From Mytilus californianus (lineage: Eukaryota; Mollusca; Bivalvia; Mytilida; Mytilidae), in NCBI RefSeq assembly GCF_021869535.1, contig NW_026262690.1, positions 87,527,995 through 87,591,994 of the forward strand: 64,000 bases of DNA. The letters are read 5' to 3'. Position 1 is the stretch's first letter, and each line of letters starts with the position of its first letter. A program made the translations under genes and the position numbers. This document shows positions 46,501 to 56,889 of this stretch, piece after piece. The notes under the pieces were generated by a model. The model saw only the letters and a list, made by a program, of their open reading frames with translations, had not been told where the DNA came from and did not search any database.

Positions 46501-48792
46501 TGTCTAAATTCTAACGAATAAAAAAATGTGTTATTGGTGTTGTTAGAAAAAGTACATGGGATTATTAAATCTGCATTTGGCACAATAATTGTTAAGGTTT
46601 TAACTTTTCTAGCTACCACAGATTCAATATAAAAATAAGAAGATGTGGTATGATTGCCAATGAGACAACTCACCACAAGAGACCAAATGACACAGAAATT
46701 AACAACTATAGGTCACCGCATGGCCTTCAACAATGAACAAAGCCCATACCGCATAGTCAGTTATAAAAGGCCCCGAAATGACAAATGTAAAACAATTCAA
46801 AAGAGAAAACTAAAGGCCTTTAGCATATTTGTACAGGTCAGTTGTAATTTGTTAACCTTTAAAATTTATTGTTCCGTACTGGCCCTTGAAATTTCTCTAA
46901 CAAACCACTCATCTCACAATCATCTTTCTACTTTGATCTTTCTTAGTTATCTTAGTTTAAACACCAGAATTAAAAAATCTTTCATCAATAGCTCCCACAA
47001 ATGACACTCTGATTTCTAGCCGTTTTAAACATTAAATTAAGGACATTTCATAAATCAAACTTAAATATGAAATTTCAAGACCCCTTTCTGCTAAGCTAAA
47101 AAACCGAAAGCTTTTAATGGTATCATAATTAAGGCTGGTAGGAAAACTTCTTCAACCCGATCATTTGGAATAAGATATAAGCATGAATAGGAGGATATGC
47201 ATGGTATCAAAGAGACAGATACTCTACGCCACAAAAAGATATTATAGAAACCAATAACGTTCTGTCCAAGGGCAATAATTAAAAGAATTTTCCATTTCAA
47301 GTGCTACGAGCATACAGGTTTCCAAGAACTTGCACTTATAAACCTGTGATGTAATATAACGGGGCTTTTCGTCGTTCCTGTTATATCAAGAATCCGGTGA
47401 GGGTGGGGGTAACTCACTGGCTAAAGTCAACAAATAGGCTAATTGCAGTTAGATGGTAGTATATGTATAATTTCCTCAATAGTGCAAAAACAATTACAAT
47501 AACAGTTCAACGGAAAATATTCCAATAAGATAAAACAAATGGTAATTTTCAAACAGATGCTCTATATTAAATCCGAATAATGTCACTGTAAATGCACGGC
47601 GTCCGTACAGCTTGACCGTTGGTATCCAATTGTTGACCATTCGCATAGAAACGATATAATATTAATTACGTCATCTTACTTAATAACTACATGTAATAAT
47701 GTAATGCTATAAACAAATAATACAATTTAAAACATATGTCTGATAACAAGAGTTTGACAGAGCTAGGATTAAAATGGATTAACATCTTAAAACATGTAAG
47801 CTAACAATTTGAAGAACAATAGTCACTTGTTTTTAGGTAAAGTTTGAATTTCAACAAAATAAAATAAAGAGCAAAATATCGCTAGCACAGTAATTAAAAA
47901 AAAAAACAACAATAAATGTAACCTTATATATAAATTTCATAAAATTTTACAAGAATTGTAGATGTGAGAGAGCTTACAATGCAATTTTCCAGTACAATAT
48001 ACATTTCCAAGGTGCACTTTGATTGGTTCTTGTTAGTTGCTTAATGATCAGGAGCATATATTCAATTCATGTTCAAGACGATAACAAATAAACAATCAAT
48101 CCAACAGGTAGGTTTACCGGAATGAAAGGATGGAAATTAAATCTACAACTGGAAAAGAGGGTATAAGAGTAGAAATGATTTCTTGCAACTGGTCACCTAC
48201 GTTCCCTTCATTTGGAGGTTTAAACTTCGTCACAGCATTACATTTATATAATGTATATGAACAATTAAAAAACAAATGTAAAATTTCACACTTTTTAACT
48301 ACCTTCACAACATGCAAAGGTGTCTGCTCCAACAGTTTTATTATAAATTCCTTTACAGCATCCTTCATTAAAGTCATTGTAAGGCTTGAGTACTCCGTCC
48401 TTTCCAAGACATTGTTTTATCCGTACCCCTGAAATAAGAACAATAAAATGTGGACAAAAAATCATAAGAATTTGTATTACATTGAATTAACAAGAAACCT
48501 AATACTGTGTACATGATAAAAAAAAGAGTAAAAGACAAAAGGAAAGAAAAGAAAATGAAACTCACAATGCAAGTCAACGAAGTTGATAAACAGATTTTAA
48601 CATATAAAGATGTATACACATTACAGCAATTTAGTGGAATTTCACATTGAATGTTTTGATAAGACGTAGGAACTCTGATATATTTTTAAGTGTGTTTTTG
48701 AAGAAGCTCAAAAATATTTCAGTTATATATATGAACATACCTATTGAATAGTTTGCAAATAAAAGAATAAAATTGATCCATAGACGTCTCAT
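43513..48792 (-). CDS. Galaxin-like secreted cysteine-rich protein, complete, four exons
   Basis: Minus-strand exons: 48792-48741 (ATG at 48790-48792), 48428-48303, 46386-46234 and 43907-43513 (TAA at 43513-43515). All introns are GT-AG and phase 1, giving 241 residues. Residues 1-17 form a signal peptide (MRRLWINFILLFANYSI). The rest carries nine adjacent-cysteine pairs (GCCKG, ACCEG, ECCEN, VCCEN, ECCGQ, FCCKD, RCCGI, LCCKN, GCCED), with YN between pairs (YNDF, YNKT, YNIL, YNRK). Dicysteine repeats with YN are the hallmark of galaxin, a secreted protein first found in coral skeleton matrix and also seen in molluscs. A shell or other extracellular matrix role is inferred. The C-terminus ends in a hydrophobic stretch (SVFISFLLFF) that might be a membrane anchor or GPI signal. 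A TATA box lies 31 bp upstream of the ATG. Introns hold R1, a MITE and repeats. Confidence 0.85.
44460..44920 (+). repeat. Dispersed repeat R1, long copy in galaxin-like gene intron
   Basis: At about 460 bp this is among the longest R1 copies: TACTCTTAGATCGGTACTTT, TTTCCAACTGTTTTTTACAG, GATACACCACCGTCCCAAG, CAGTGGTTGACGTTGT, TGACCTATAGTTGTTTATAT and GTAGTTGTCTCATTTGCAAT. It lies opposite to gene orientation in intron 3. Confidence 0.7.
45975..46142. mobile_element. 168-bp MITE with TGAGAT target duplication
   Basis: It starts CAGTGGCGGATCCAAAA and ends TAAATCCGCCTCTG, an imperfect inverted pair. TGAGAT flanks it exactly on both sides (45969-45974 and 46143-46148). It contains a G-run at 46091-46107. 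It lies in intron 3 of the galaxin-like gene, about 90 bp from exon 3. Confidence 0.85.
46632..46840 (-). repeat. Dispersed repeat R1 copy in galaxin-like gene intron
   Basis: AGATGTGGTATGATTGCCAA, TGAGACAACTCACCACAAGA, GACCAAATGACACAGAAATT, CAATGAACAAAGCCCATACC and AAAGGCCCCGAAATGACAAA are the inverse of the R1 3' half. The 116-codon plus-strand frame starting at 46654 is a product of this repeat. Confidence 0.8.
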
Positions 48793-48822
48793 TTTGAAAT
48801 GAGTTGATAAATTTCAGAAGTA

Positions 48823-48830
48823 CTTATATA
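48823..48830 (-). promoter_or_regulatory. TATA box of the galaxin-like gene
   Basis: TATATAAG on the minus strand, 31-38 bp upstream of the ATG. With usual spacing, transcription would start within a few bases of the start codon, implying a very short leader. Confidence 0.6.
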
Positions 48831-48839
48831 GTCTCAATA

Positions 48840-49980
48840 ATTTCCATCTATTAATAACAACTTTTCATCAAAGAAGATTTCTATTTATTTTATACATACA
48901 ATTTGACAATAATAGAATTTATGATTCAGCATAAATTCGGTTATAAGTGTAAGCTATGTGTGTCATTGGCCGTTCTACTTTTTGTCTAATGTGGGTTATC
49001 ACTTATCTGATTGATCACGCGCAGTATGACTACGCATGCAATCTTTTCAATTCGCTACATTCGACGGAAGCAGACGGATATATTTTGGTGATTTCAAAAA
49101 ATTCAGGATTCAGATTGTTTAGGTTTTTCTACTTCTTTTCCAATACCGGAACTCAGGTGGTATTCTAAGAATTAGTCTCCCGTATGAATCGCGGGATGTT
49201 TTATTTAAATATATATATTGTTTCAGAGCAAATTAAATTTCAATTTATTGCTTATTTTACATGTTTGTTTATTTTGTCTTATCCGGAGGTAGCGATCGGC
49301 GTCTTGTATTAATGATAATTGAGCTACTTGAAGTTTCTTTATGTAAGGTACATAGAAATCTATAAGTGTTTATGGTATTTCATCAACGAGATATCAGCAC
49401 TTAACATCGATTTGCAAAAAATTCCACTCCGGCGGTCACAGCTTCTTGTTAACTAATCATTATGCATGCTCGACATACATCTGATTATTATTTTGTTACG
49501 TTCATTTATTACAATAATTTTATTTATTTATTTATCTATTTATTTTATTGTTTCCTTCATGTTTGTATCACCACTTAATTAGTTAATATTACAAAGCATC
49601 GTTATAGATAGTATATTTAATACAACGATTGTAATCTGTCTGTTTTTATTACATGTTTCATTATAAGAGGTTTTCATTATCATCAAAATGTGATTTAATT
49701 AACGTTTAATATTCTGGTAATTATCCCTGTGTATGCTTACGTTATAACCTCGTGTGCTCTATTTTTAGTAGCTTATCATTCGGAACAGGTTGTTAAATCA
49801 GCCTCCTGGCACGTGTAACCTAGATTAGGTTTTTTGTTATTGTATGCTGACCGACATTTGTGTATAGTCAACCAAATATTTTATTGATTGACATTGAAAG
49901 GTTAACGTACTTGGTTATAGGCGTCAATGAACTTTTTGAGGTCGCTTTGTAATAAATACTTTACTTATAGTATAAAGCAA
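48840..49980. other. Intergenic, upstream of the galaxin-like gene and of the retroelement
   Basis: No exon or known repeat was recognised. Short ATTT tandem runs occur near 49520-49550. The 5' terminal repeat of the tyrosine-recombinase element should lie at the right side of this stretch, but I could not define it. Confidence 0.45.
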
Positions 49981-50023
49981 TATTGTTTGTTTGTTCAATT
50001 ATATTCTTATAGTTTTAGATAAG

Positions 50024-50686
50024 ATGAACACAAGAGGGTCAAGGAAAAAGCGTAAAGCAGCTACAAAAACAACAACATTCGAAGCTACTACCCGACAAGA
50101 GGAAACACAGCCTCCAATAGTACCAGATCCAGTCCCTAACCATCCCTCAACTTCAGGAGGAGTAGCAGTAATGGACCCTACATCAGTTGTTACAAATCGA
50201 CCAGGTAATGCAATTAGTGAACATCATCTAATGTTCATGCAAACACCTACCTACTCGCCTAGCCGTGGGTCGTGGGGTAAATTAGATTCGGAATACTGGA
50301 TGTGGTATATGCATTCCGCATCGGTTCAACCGGAGGGCCAAGCCACAAATAATGCCTCAAACAATCGTGCTTTTTACACAAACCAAACGGCTTCTACACT
50401 AAGATGTTACAGTTTTAATTTCGACGGCATATGTAACAAGCATTATTGTATCGACAATCATTCTTCCTTGCGTTGTGGTCTGCATCATCCAATTATAAGT
50501 TGTGTTAAGCAAAACCCAGTCAAACTAGGACTGAACCTAGATTCAGTGGTCCAAGATTCACTAGACCAAGGTCTAATTTTCGTTCCCCAAGACAAAATTA
50601 TCAACCTCAAAGACCAAATGGACGCTTTATGGGAATTAGGCAGAACACCTATTAAGGTTGATTGTTTAGAAAAATACTTAAAATAA
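50024..50686 (+). pseudogene. Gag-like protein of the Ngaro/DIRS element
   Basis: The first product of the element, presumably a nucleic-acid-binding capsid-like protein. The start at 50024 is chosen because it opens a basic N-terminus (MNTRGSRKKRKAATK); an upstream in-frame ATG at 49991 adds 11 residues. A low-complexity proline/threonine part follows, then a Cys/His cluster (CYSFNFDGIC, HYC, RCGLHHP) at about residues 140-160 that looks like the zinc motif seen in DIRS-group gag proteins. The TAA at 50684 is in the same frame as the RT that follows, and similarity of spacing suggests one long gag-RT frame was interrupted by this stop. Confidence 0.7.
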
Positions 50687-51385
50687 TACCCAGACTCAAA
50701 AACTTCTTCATTGTTATTGGAATGTTTCATGAATGGTTTTAGTCTTCAATATTCCGGTCCTCGAACTCCTTTTATTTAAAAAAATCTCAAATCAGCTGAA
50801 CTGCTTAAGACAGAAACGCATTCGAAATTAAATGAAGAAATTGCTTTAGGTAGAATGTGCTGTCCTTTTAAAATAATGCCTATATCAACCTTGCGCACTT
50901 CACAAATTGGATTTGTCAATCAATCTGATGGGAGTTTTAGGCTTGTACTGCACTTGTCTTTTCCAAACGGTTGTAGTGTCAATGACTTTGTCAATCTAAA
51001 AGAAACATCTGTAAAGTACACATCATTTGATGAAGTAATCGACATGGTGTCATCTCTCGGCAAGGGGGCCAGACTTGGGGTTTAGGACATAAAGTCCGCT
51101 TTTCGTCTTTTGCCTATTTCTCCAGGTGATTTCGATTTACTTGGAATATATTTTGATGGTAATTTTTATGTGGACAAATCCCTTCCATTCGGTTGTTCTA
51201 TTGCTTGCGCCTTGTTTAAAAAATTTTCTACATTCCTGCATTGGTTGGTTGTTTCATCTGCTGGTAAGCATTCAGTTAAGCATTATTTAGATGATTTCAT
51301 ATTCGGCGGTTTTGCAAATTCGGATGACTGCTTGGTTTTAATGAACACCTTTGCTGAACTTTGTAATGAGTTAGGCGTGCCTATA
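50687..51385 (+). pseudogene. Reverse transcriptase of the Ngaro/DIRS element, N-terminal part
   Basis: It is in the same frame as gag. Motifs: RLVLHLSFPNG with SVNDF (about 50938-50990), DIKSAFRLLPI (catalytic Asp region, from 51086), PFGCSIACALFKKFSTFLHW (from 51185) and HYLDDFIFGG (YLDD, about 51280-51310). These match DIRS-group RTs. Stops occur at 50779 (TAA, before KNLKSAE) and 51083 (TAG, directly before DIKSAF), so it is inactive. The frame is then broken by the insertion at 51385. Confidence 0.8.
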
Positions 51386-51790
51386 GATAAAGGCAACAGT
51401 AGTATACCGCTGTTCGAAACTCATAAATCGATAGAGATAAAAACAAATTCGGGTTACAAACTAAAACTGAGGGAAACGCACCAAATATAAGAGGAGAACA
51501 ACGACACAACAAAAACACAACATTAAAATGTAACACACACAGAAACGAACTATAATATAACAATGGCCATTTCCCTGACTTGGTACAGGACATTTTAAGA
51601 AAAAAATGGTGGGTTGAACCTGGTTTTGTGGCATGCCAAACCTCCCGCTTTAATGGCAACGTCAAACACAACACCAAAACGACAACATCACATGACAGGA
51701 CCACAATACAAATAAACTGATAAATGGGAGAACATATAGGACAAAGAAACACACGAATAATAGCTAACAAAAGGTACTAGGCTTAATAAC
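51385..51790 (+). mobile_element. 406-bp repeat (F3) inserted in the RT, CTAT target duplication
   Basis: The RT reads ...CTAT up to 51384 and resumes after CTAT at 51790-51793 with TGCCGAAGAC, giving the expected P-I-A-E-D-K-T. The inserted block starts AGATAAAGGCAACAGTAGTA and carries a segment (CCTGACTTGGTACAGGACAT, AAAATGGTGGGTTGAACCTG) resembling the family-2 tail at 42325-42390. Its start matches the repeats at 8033 and 14113. The minus-strand 129-codon frame across it is not a gene. Confidence 0.8.
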
Positions 51791-51793
51791 TAT

Positions 51794-52664
51794 TGCCGAA
51801 GACAAAACAATACATCCTACTACAAGATTAACTTTTCTTGGCTTAGAAATAGACACAGTTGACATGGTCGTTCGTATTCCAGTGGCCAAACTTATTAAAT
51901 TACGTTCTCAGCTTCAAACAATGACAATAAAGCGAAAGATTAAATTTAAGGATTTCGAGTCGCTAGTTGGGTTATTAGCTTTTTGTTCACGTGCTGTGCC
52001 ATCCTCTAGAGCACTTTTGCGGAGATTCTATGATGTTATTGCATCATTTAGGGTCAAGAAACCATTTTACTCAGTTCGAATTACCTCTGAAATTCGAGAG
52101 GACGTCATGGTATGGTTAGAATTCTTAAAATCTTTTAATGGAGATTCTTATATTATTGGTCTGAATTGGACAGATAATGATACTTTGCAACTATTTACTG
52201 ATAGTGCAGGCAATGCTGAACTTGGTTGTGGGTCTTACTTTTACGGAAAATGGGTACAGTTCAAATGGCCAGATTGGTGGGAAGGATTAAACATTTTACA
52301 AGACATAACATTTTTGGAACTTGTTCCTATACTTCTAGCACTTTGTATATGGGCTCCTCTTTTGAAAAATAGTAAGATTTTGTTTCGTACAGACAGCATC
52401 GCGTTGGTTGATAAACTAAACAAGAGAACATCAAAATCAAAACGGGTAATGTCAATAATTCGACCATTCGTGTTGCGTACCATGCATTACAATATTCAGT
52501 TCAAGGCAAAACATATTGTAGGTGCCAAAAATAATATAGCTGACGCTCTCTCTCGCTTTCAGTTAGACAAGTTCAGAAGGTTAGCACCATTGGCGGAGGA
52601 TACACCGGAAATAGACCCTCGGGAGTTCATAGACCTGATCTCCAAACTGAAATTGACCGACTAA
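51794..52664 (+). pseudogene. RT C-terminus and RNase H of the Ngaro/DIRS element
   Basis: The frame is open from 51795. RT continues with LTFLGLEIDTVDMVVRIP, then the connection region and RNase H. All four RNase H acidic positions are visible: LFTDSAGNAELG, FLELVPILLA, FRTDSIALVD and NNIADALSRF. RNase H removes the RNA strand after reverse transcription. The open frame ends at TAA 52662. The recombinase starts in another frame and overlaps the end by a few codons, which is common in this class. Confidence 0.85.
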
Positions 52665-53535
52665 TTGTATCAGCAGTCGCACCTAATACGGCAAAGGTTT
52701 ACCAACAAGCTTTACGGTCATTTAAAGATTTTAGGGCCTTATTCCAATTCGAAAATCTATGGCCTATTCCATTACATCACATAACTAACTATATTGCCTA
52801 TATGTCATTCACTGGAACTGCGGCCTCAACTGTCAAATCGTATATCTTTGGGTTGAGTTTTTTCAGTAAGATTAACAATTATACTGACTGCTTTAATGCT
52901 TTTGTTGTCAGAAAGCTACTCGAAGGAATGAAGCGTTCACAGCGTCGACCAAAGGATGCTAGGTTACCCATTACGCGTGATTTATTGTCAAAAATTTATA
53001 ACGTTCTACCTGCTGTTTGTCATAATGAGTTTGAAACTAAACTCTTTCCTTGGCCTTTTTTTGTTTCCTTAGAGTTGGCGAACTAACCGCTGACCAAAAA
53101 CACGCTGCAACCCAATCCCATGCACTTGATTATAAAGACATTAAGATAAATCTATCCAGTATTGAAATCCGCTTACGTTCATTTAAGACTGACCAGTGCT
53201 GTACAGGAACTACAATTGTTATTGATGATAGGCCTGGTGATGTTGGTGCAGTTTTCGCTTTACGTAATTACTTAAAAATTAGACCAAATGTCGCTGGTCA
53301 ACTGTTTTGTCATTTTGATGGAACCCCTATCACTAGATACCGATTTTCGGGAGTCCTAAAAAAGTCACTGAATATTTTGGGTTTAAGTCAAGCAAAATAT
53401 AGTTCTCATTCATTCAGGATAGGTGGTGCCACAAGCGCTGCCATGAATGGCTTATCTGATTCTGAAATTCAGGTAGGTGGAAGTCTGATTCATTTCGTTC
53501 AGATATTCGAATACAACAATGTCTATAACTGTTAG
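52650..53535 (+). pseudogene. Tyrosine recombinase of the Ngaro/DIRS element
   Basis: It integrates the circular cDNA by site-specific strand exchange. The N-terminal helical region (PNTAKVYQQALRSFKDF, from about 52677) is followed by the catalytic domain: the first Arg in FLRVGELTA (about 53063-53090) and the HSFRIGGATSA box (HxxR, about 53408-53440). A frameshift lies in the T-run at 53057-53063. A second frameshift follows EIQ (about 53472); in the new frame 53475-53513 reads RWKSDSFRSDIRI, where family members usually have Tyr in the position of the second Asp. The nucleophile is therefore probably lost. Inactive. Confidence 0.8.
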
Positions 53536-53589
53536 ATTTATTTATAATTTTGTGTAATAAACTTGCAATCACTTTAGTGGGACCAACCG

Positions 53590-54155
53590 CTATTTAAGAG
53601 TTGCAGGTTCACCAATTACAATTTGGATTGTTGGTTCCTCCTTGGTGAAAAATGCAGACCAGGTGGCATTAATCTTGGACTAGATCAAAATGGTGTTCGG
53701 CTGTGGTGGTTGGGTAAAAGCGGAATGAGGCTTAATGATCTACTTAATAGGATCAAGCTGATGCTTAGATATGAGGAACCCCCAACTTATCTGGTATTAC
53801 ACATAGGGTGAAATGATTTAGGAGAAATTAAGACAGGAGTGTTACGTAATAGACTAAAAAATAATTTGAAGAAAGTTTCAGAACTTTTACTGAATAGCAC
53901 ATTGGTATGGTCACAAATTTTGCCAAGACTCACTTTACTCCGCTGATACTGAAGCAATTGATAGATCCAGGCAGAGAATAAACAGCTCGCTAGCAAGTTA
54001 TATCATTCGCCAAGGGGGACATTACATACGATACCCCCGATATATCTCCTAATTCTACATTTATATGTCAAGATGGTGTACATTTGACTGATATTGGTAA
54101 TTACATTTTTCTAAACACGATTCAGGGCGCTTTAGAGGCCTTCCTTGTCTACTCA
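53590..54155 (+). pseudogene. SGNH hydrolase domain of the Ngaro/DIRS element
   Basis: Blocks visible across three frames: TIWIVGSSLVKNA (block I, GDS-like Ser, about 53626-53655), LVLHIG-stop-NDLG (block III, G-N-D, 53790-53820) and DGVHLTDIGN (block V with the catalytic His, about 54070-54100). SGNH hydrolases cut ester bonds; their role in these retroelements is not known. A frameshift separates block I from the middle part near 53650, TGA at 53809 interrupts block III where Gly is expected, and more stops follow near 53944. Inactive. Confidence 0.75.
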
Positions 54156-54419
54156 CCACATACTTTTCCCGAATGTAAATCATGAAATTGTATGATATTC
54201 ATTTGAATTCAGTTTTTTATTAAATATTTATAGCTCTTATATATCTTATATGATTATTGTATTTGGCACACAGCTTTTACGCAGCTCTATCCGCTTTGAA
54301 TGGCGGTTACCCGTCAGTCATTTATGACTGCCTTGGTCAATTTGGCACATTTCGCTGCGTTTACTTTAACTATGCGTCATTTTGTCGTATATTTCATTTA
54401 GCATCCAAAACATTTGATA

Positions 54420-54490
54420 TTGGGGGTCTCTGTATCCCAGGACCCACCACACAAAAAATTATGAATCTCTGTATCCCAGGACTCATTTTA
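54420..54490. repeat. Short direct repeat downstream of the Ngaro/DIRS element
   Basis: CTCTGTATCCCAGGAC occurs twice, 48 bp apart (54427-54443 and 54470-54484), in the 3' flank of the retroelement. It might belong to the element's terminal repeat system, but there is no further evidence. Confidence 0.4.
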
Positions 54491-54574
54491 TTTTATTGGA
54501 TGCTTCATTTATTGTAAAGATTTAGTTATCTAGTTATCTTTTTGTAGTGTGCCAATATGAAAGGCGACTACGTT

Positions 54575-54634
54575 CATTTATCTATCTATCTAATTATCTA
54601 TCTGCTATATATATATATATATATATATATATCT
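54575..54634. repeat. Microsatellite (ATCT)n and (TA)n
   Basis: ATCTATCTATCTAATTATCT is followed by about 13 TA dinucleotides (54606-54632). Confidence 0.85.
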
Positions 54635-55151
54635 TGACTGTGTATCTAGTTATATGGATTTATAATTGTGTAGTTTGTAACAAAGTTGTGGCCAAATACT
54701 GCCAAACTGTGTTTCTGATCTTTGCGCGTCAATAATAAAGTTCATTGGCAGAGAAAGGGAGAAAACTCGAAACTATCTATGTCACATTAATTGTCTTTTT
54801 TACTTTGATCTTCGAGTGGGTTAATGTTGTTTTTATGAGAAGAGTTCATTAACTGGACATTTTTTTGAGTTTTTGCACTATCCATCCCGACTTTGACTGC
54901 ATTTTTGTCATAGGAAAAGATAATAATGGGAGGAGCTTAGACCAGTGCATTAACTTCACCTCCAAAGTTGTTAATGCACTATCTAGCAGCTCATCCTTAG
55001 GCTAGTAAAAAATGAAAGACTAAAGCAAAAAGTCAAATCAATTACCGCAAAATTTCCAAATAAATTTAAATAATATGCATACACAACAAATTTTCAAAAC
55101 ATAAATTCGGGAGGGGAGGGGGTTAGTTTACTAACTCTAATCCATACCTTA

Positions 55152-55288
55152 CCCTCGTGTTGATCAGTCTTTGGTTTTCTATGTTGTTTTGTGTATTGTT
55201 ATTTGTCTGTTTGTCTTTTTCTTTTTTTAGCCATGGCGTTGTCAGTTTATTTTCGACTTATGAGTTTGAATGTCCCTTCGCCTCTCTG
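55152..55288 (+). repeat. Penelope-type 3' tail, 5' truncated
   Basis: GTGTTGATCAGTCTTTGGTT, TTGTCTGTTTGTCTTTTTCT, AGCCATGGCGTTGTCAGTTT and TGAGTTTGAATGTCCC match, ending CGCCTCTC. The 10 bases before CGCCTC that other copies have are missing. Confidence 0.8.
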
Positions 55289-56109
55289 AAACTAGTCAAA
55301 GTTTTAAGAATAACACTAAATTAAAACATGGTTATCCAAACTTGAAGCAAATGAATGCCAACATGCCAATGGTCTATAAACAAAGAGGCGATATTGATAC
55401 ATTTCTTTATCAACTACTTTGAATTTCTTGAAATACCAAAACTTAGATACAGATAAATAGGTCTCACGTACCTAAAATAATTTTCAAAGGAGACCATGTC
55501 CTCGTTTTAATATCCCTTTCCTACCGACGAAGTCAAGAGTATTACATGGAGAAACTGGTTTTAACATGTAACATCTTCAGCGTACAAATATAATAATAAT
55601 TCATCAAACAAGAAAATAGAAATGAAATAAGCGACTAGTGATTATTTGGTTATGCATTCTGTAAAAGTTTCAACACAAGTGAAAATGCTGAATTAGTTTC
55701 CGAAACGCCTATTATGCATTCAGTTGTTTAACTTAGTTCTAAATCAGGATCACATAATCTAAGCCATAATCATGAACATCCTTCCAAATGAGGCCTTTTG
55801 GTCCCGAGGTATCTCACCTTTAGTATTTTAACTATTTACTTTTATAATACGTTTATCAAAGCTGGTTTATGGAGCATCGAAAAAGGCAGTACAACCAACA
55901 ATTTCAAAAAGTAAAACTACCAAACTTCAAAAATAACAAAACAATAGAAGCATAAAGACAGTGTATACATGGCGGTTCAATAATTTGACCTGGACAAGCT
56001 CGTGTAATGCCTCTGGTTGAAATAAACACTAAATATTTATCATCGTAAAGGTCAGATAATACTTTGCCATGTTCTACGAACATTTAAAGGCTGCAAAACA
56101 AAGCCAGGT
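55289..56109. other. Intergenic, no gene seen
   Basis: This is AT-rich sequence with no supported exon and no match to the repeat families of this window. Confidence 0.45.
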
Positions 56110-56430
56110 GCCATCATGATTTGGCCGACCGTTAAGCAAAACTTGTAGCTACAATCCCGTTTTCGTTTTCTCGATTTTAACATCACCGAATGCGACTTAT
56201 CATCGACTTTTTACTTACCACGTGTCAAACGATGGATATATTTAGTGGAGTAGGAACTGTTTACCCTTCCGGAGCACATGATCAATTTATCCTTAGTTTG
56301 TTTAGGGATACGTTTTGTTCAATCTTTAGTTTTTTGTGTAGTGTTTTGTTGATTTTTGTTTGTCATTTCGCCGTTTTCTTTTGGCGATATTGCTGTCTGT
56401 TATTTACATATGGTTTTTAATTACCCCTTA
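56110..56430 (+). repeat. Penelope-type 3' tail, old diverged copy
   Basis: The order of islands is conserved (TGACCGTT-like text, ACAATCCCGTTTTC, CTGTTTACCCTTCCGGAGCA, TTTAGTTTTTTGTGTAGTGT, TGTTTGTC) against 36780-37140, but identity is low. The 76-codon frame across it is not a gene. Confidence 0.55.
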
Positions 56431-56739
56431 AGCTTAGTATCTTCTCCACTTTTCATACATAATCACACCAATGTCAAAACAAATTCAATCATGACCAATT
56501 GCTATTAAACCAAACCTGAATAAAATCACAGGGCTCAATTCCTCGATAGAATTGTTACTAATAAGCTTTTCAAATGTCAATTAAATCGCAATTTTACCGA
56601 AACAAAAACAGTAATTGTTTTAATTTAATATTCGAGAGAGAAAGAGACAAAATATATATACAAAGACGATTATTTACCAAAAACCACTATAGATAAATTA
56701 CGGAAGCCTTTTAGGGCCATGCCAATTTACTTTTTACAA

Positions 56740-56886
56740 TTTGTTATAACAGATTATTAATTTGATATAACAGATTATTAATTTGATATAACAGATTATC
56801 AATTTGATATAACAAATTATCAATTTGATATAACAAATTATCAATTTGATATAACAAATTATCAATTTGATATAACAAATTATCAA
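56740..56886. repeat. 21-bp minisatellite, seven units
   Basis: TTTGATATAACAAATTATCA plus A repeats exactly seven times with few substitutions. Because 21 is a multiple of three, the minus-strand frame (57082 to 56744) reads a heptad IDNLLYQ repeated; this follows from the unit length. Confidence 0.9.
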
Positions 56887-56889
56887 TTT

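Larger units (their letters stand above)
49990..54180 (+). mobile_element. Tyrosine-recombinase retrotransposon (Ngaro/DIRS type), decayed
   Basis: The order is gag-like, reverse transcriptase, RNase H, tyrosine recombinase and SGNH hydrolase. A tyrosine recombinase in place of a DDE integrase identifies the DIRS order, and the hydrolase points to Ngaro-like members. Stops, frameshifts and a 406-bp insertion show this copy is inactive. The terminal split repeats expected of the class were not found by eye; the 3' end could extend to about 54750. Confidence 0.85.

Noticed and set aside
46654..47004. 116-codon plus-strand frame
   Set aside because: Its first 60 codons lie in an inverted R1 repeat that occurs many times in the window. 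The remainder is AT-rich with no motif.
48114..48432. Frames on both strands of about 100 codons
   Set aside because: Both overlap exon 2 of the galaxin-like gene (48303-48428) in wrong frames; the spliced frame is the supported one.
51381..51770. 129-codon minus-strand frame
   Set aside because: It lies wholly in the repeat inserted into the Ngaro/DIRS RT and is a shadow of non-coding repeat sequence.
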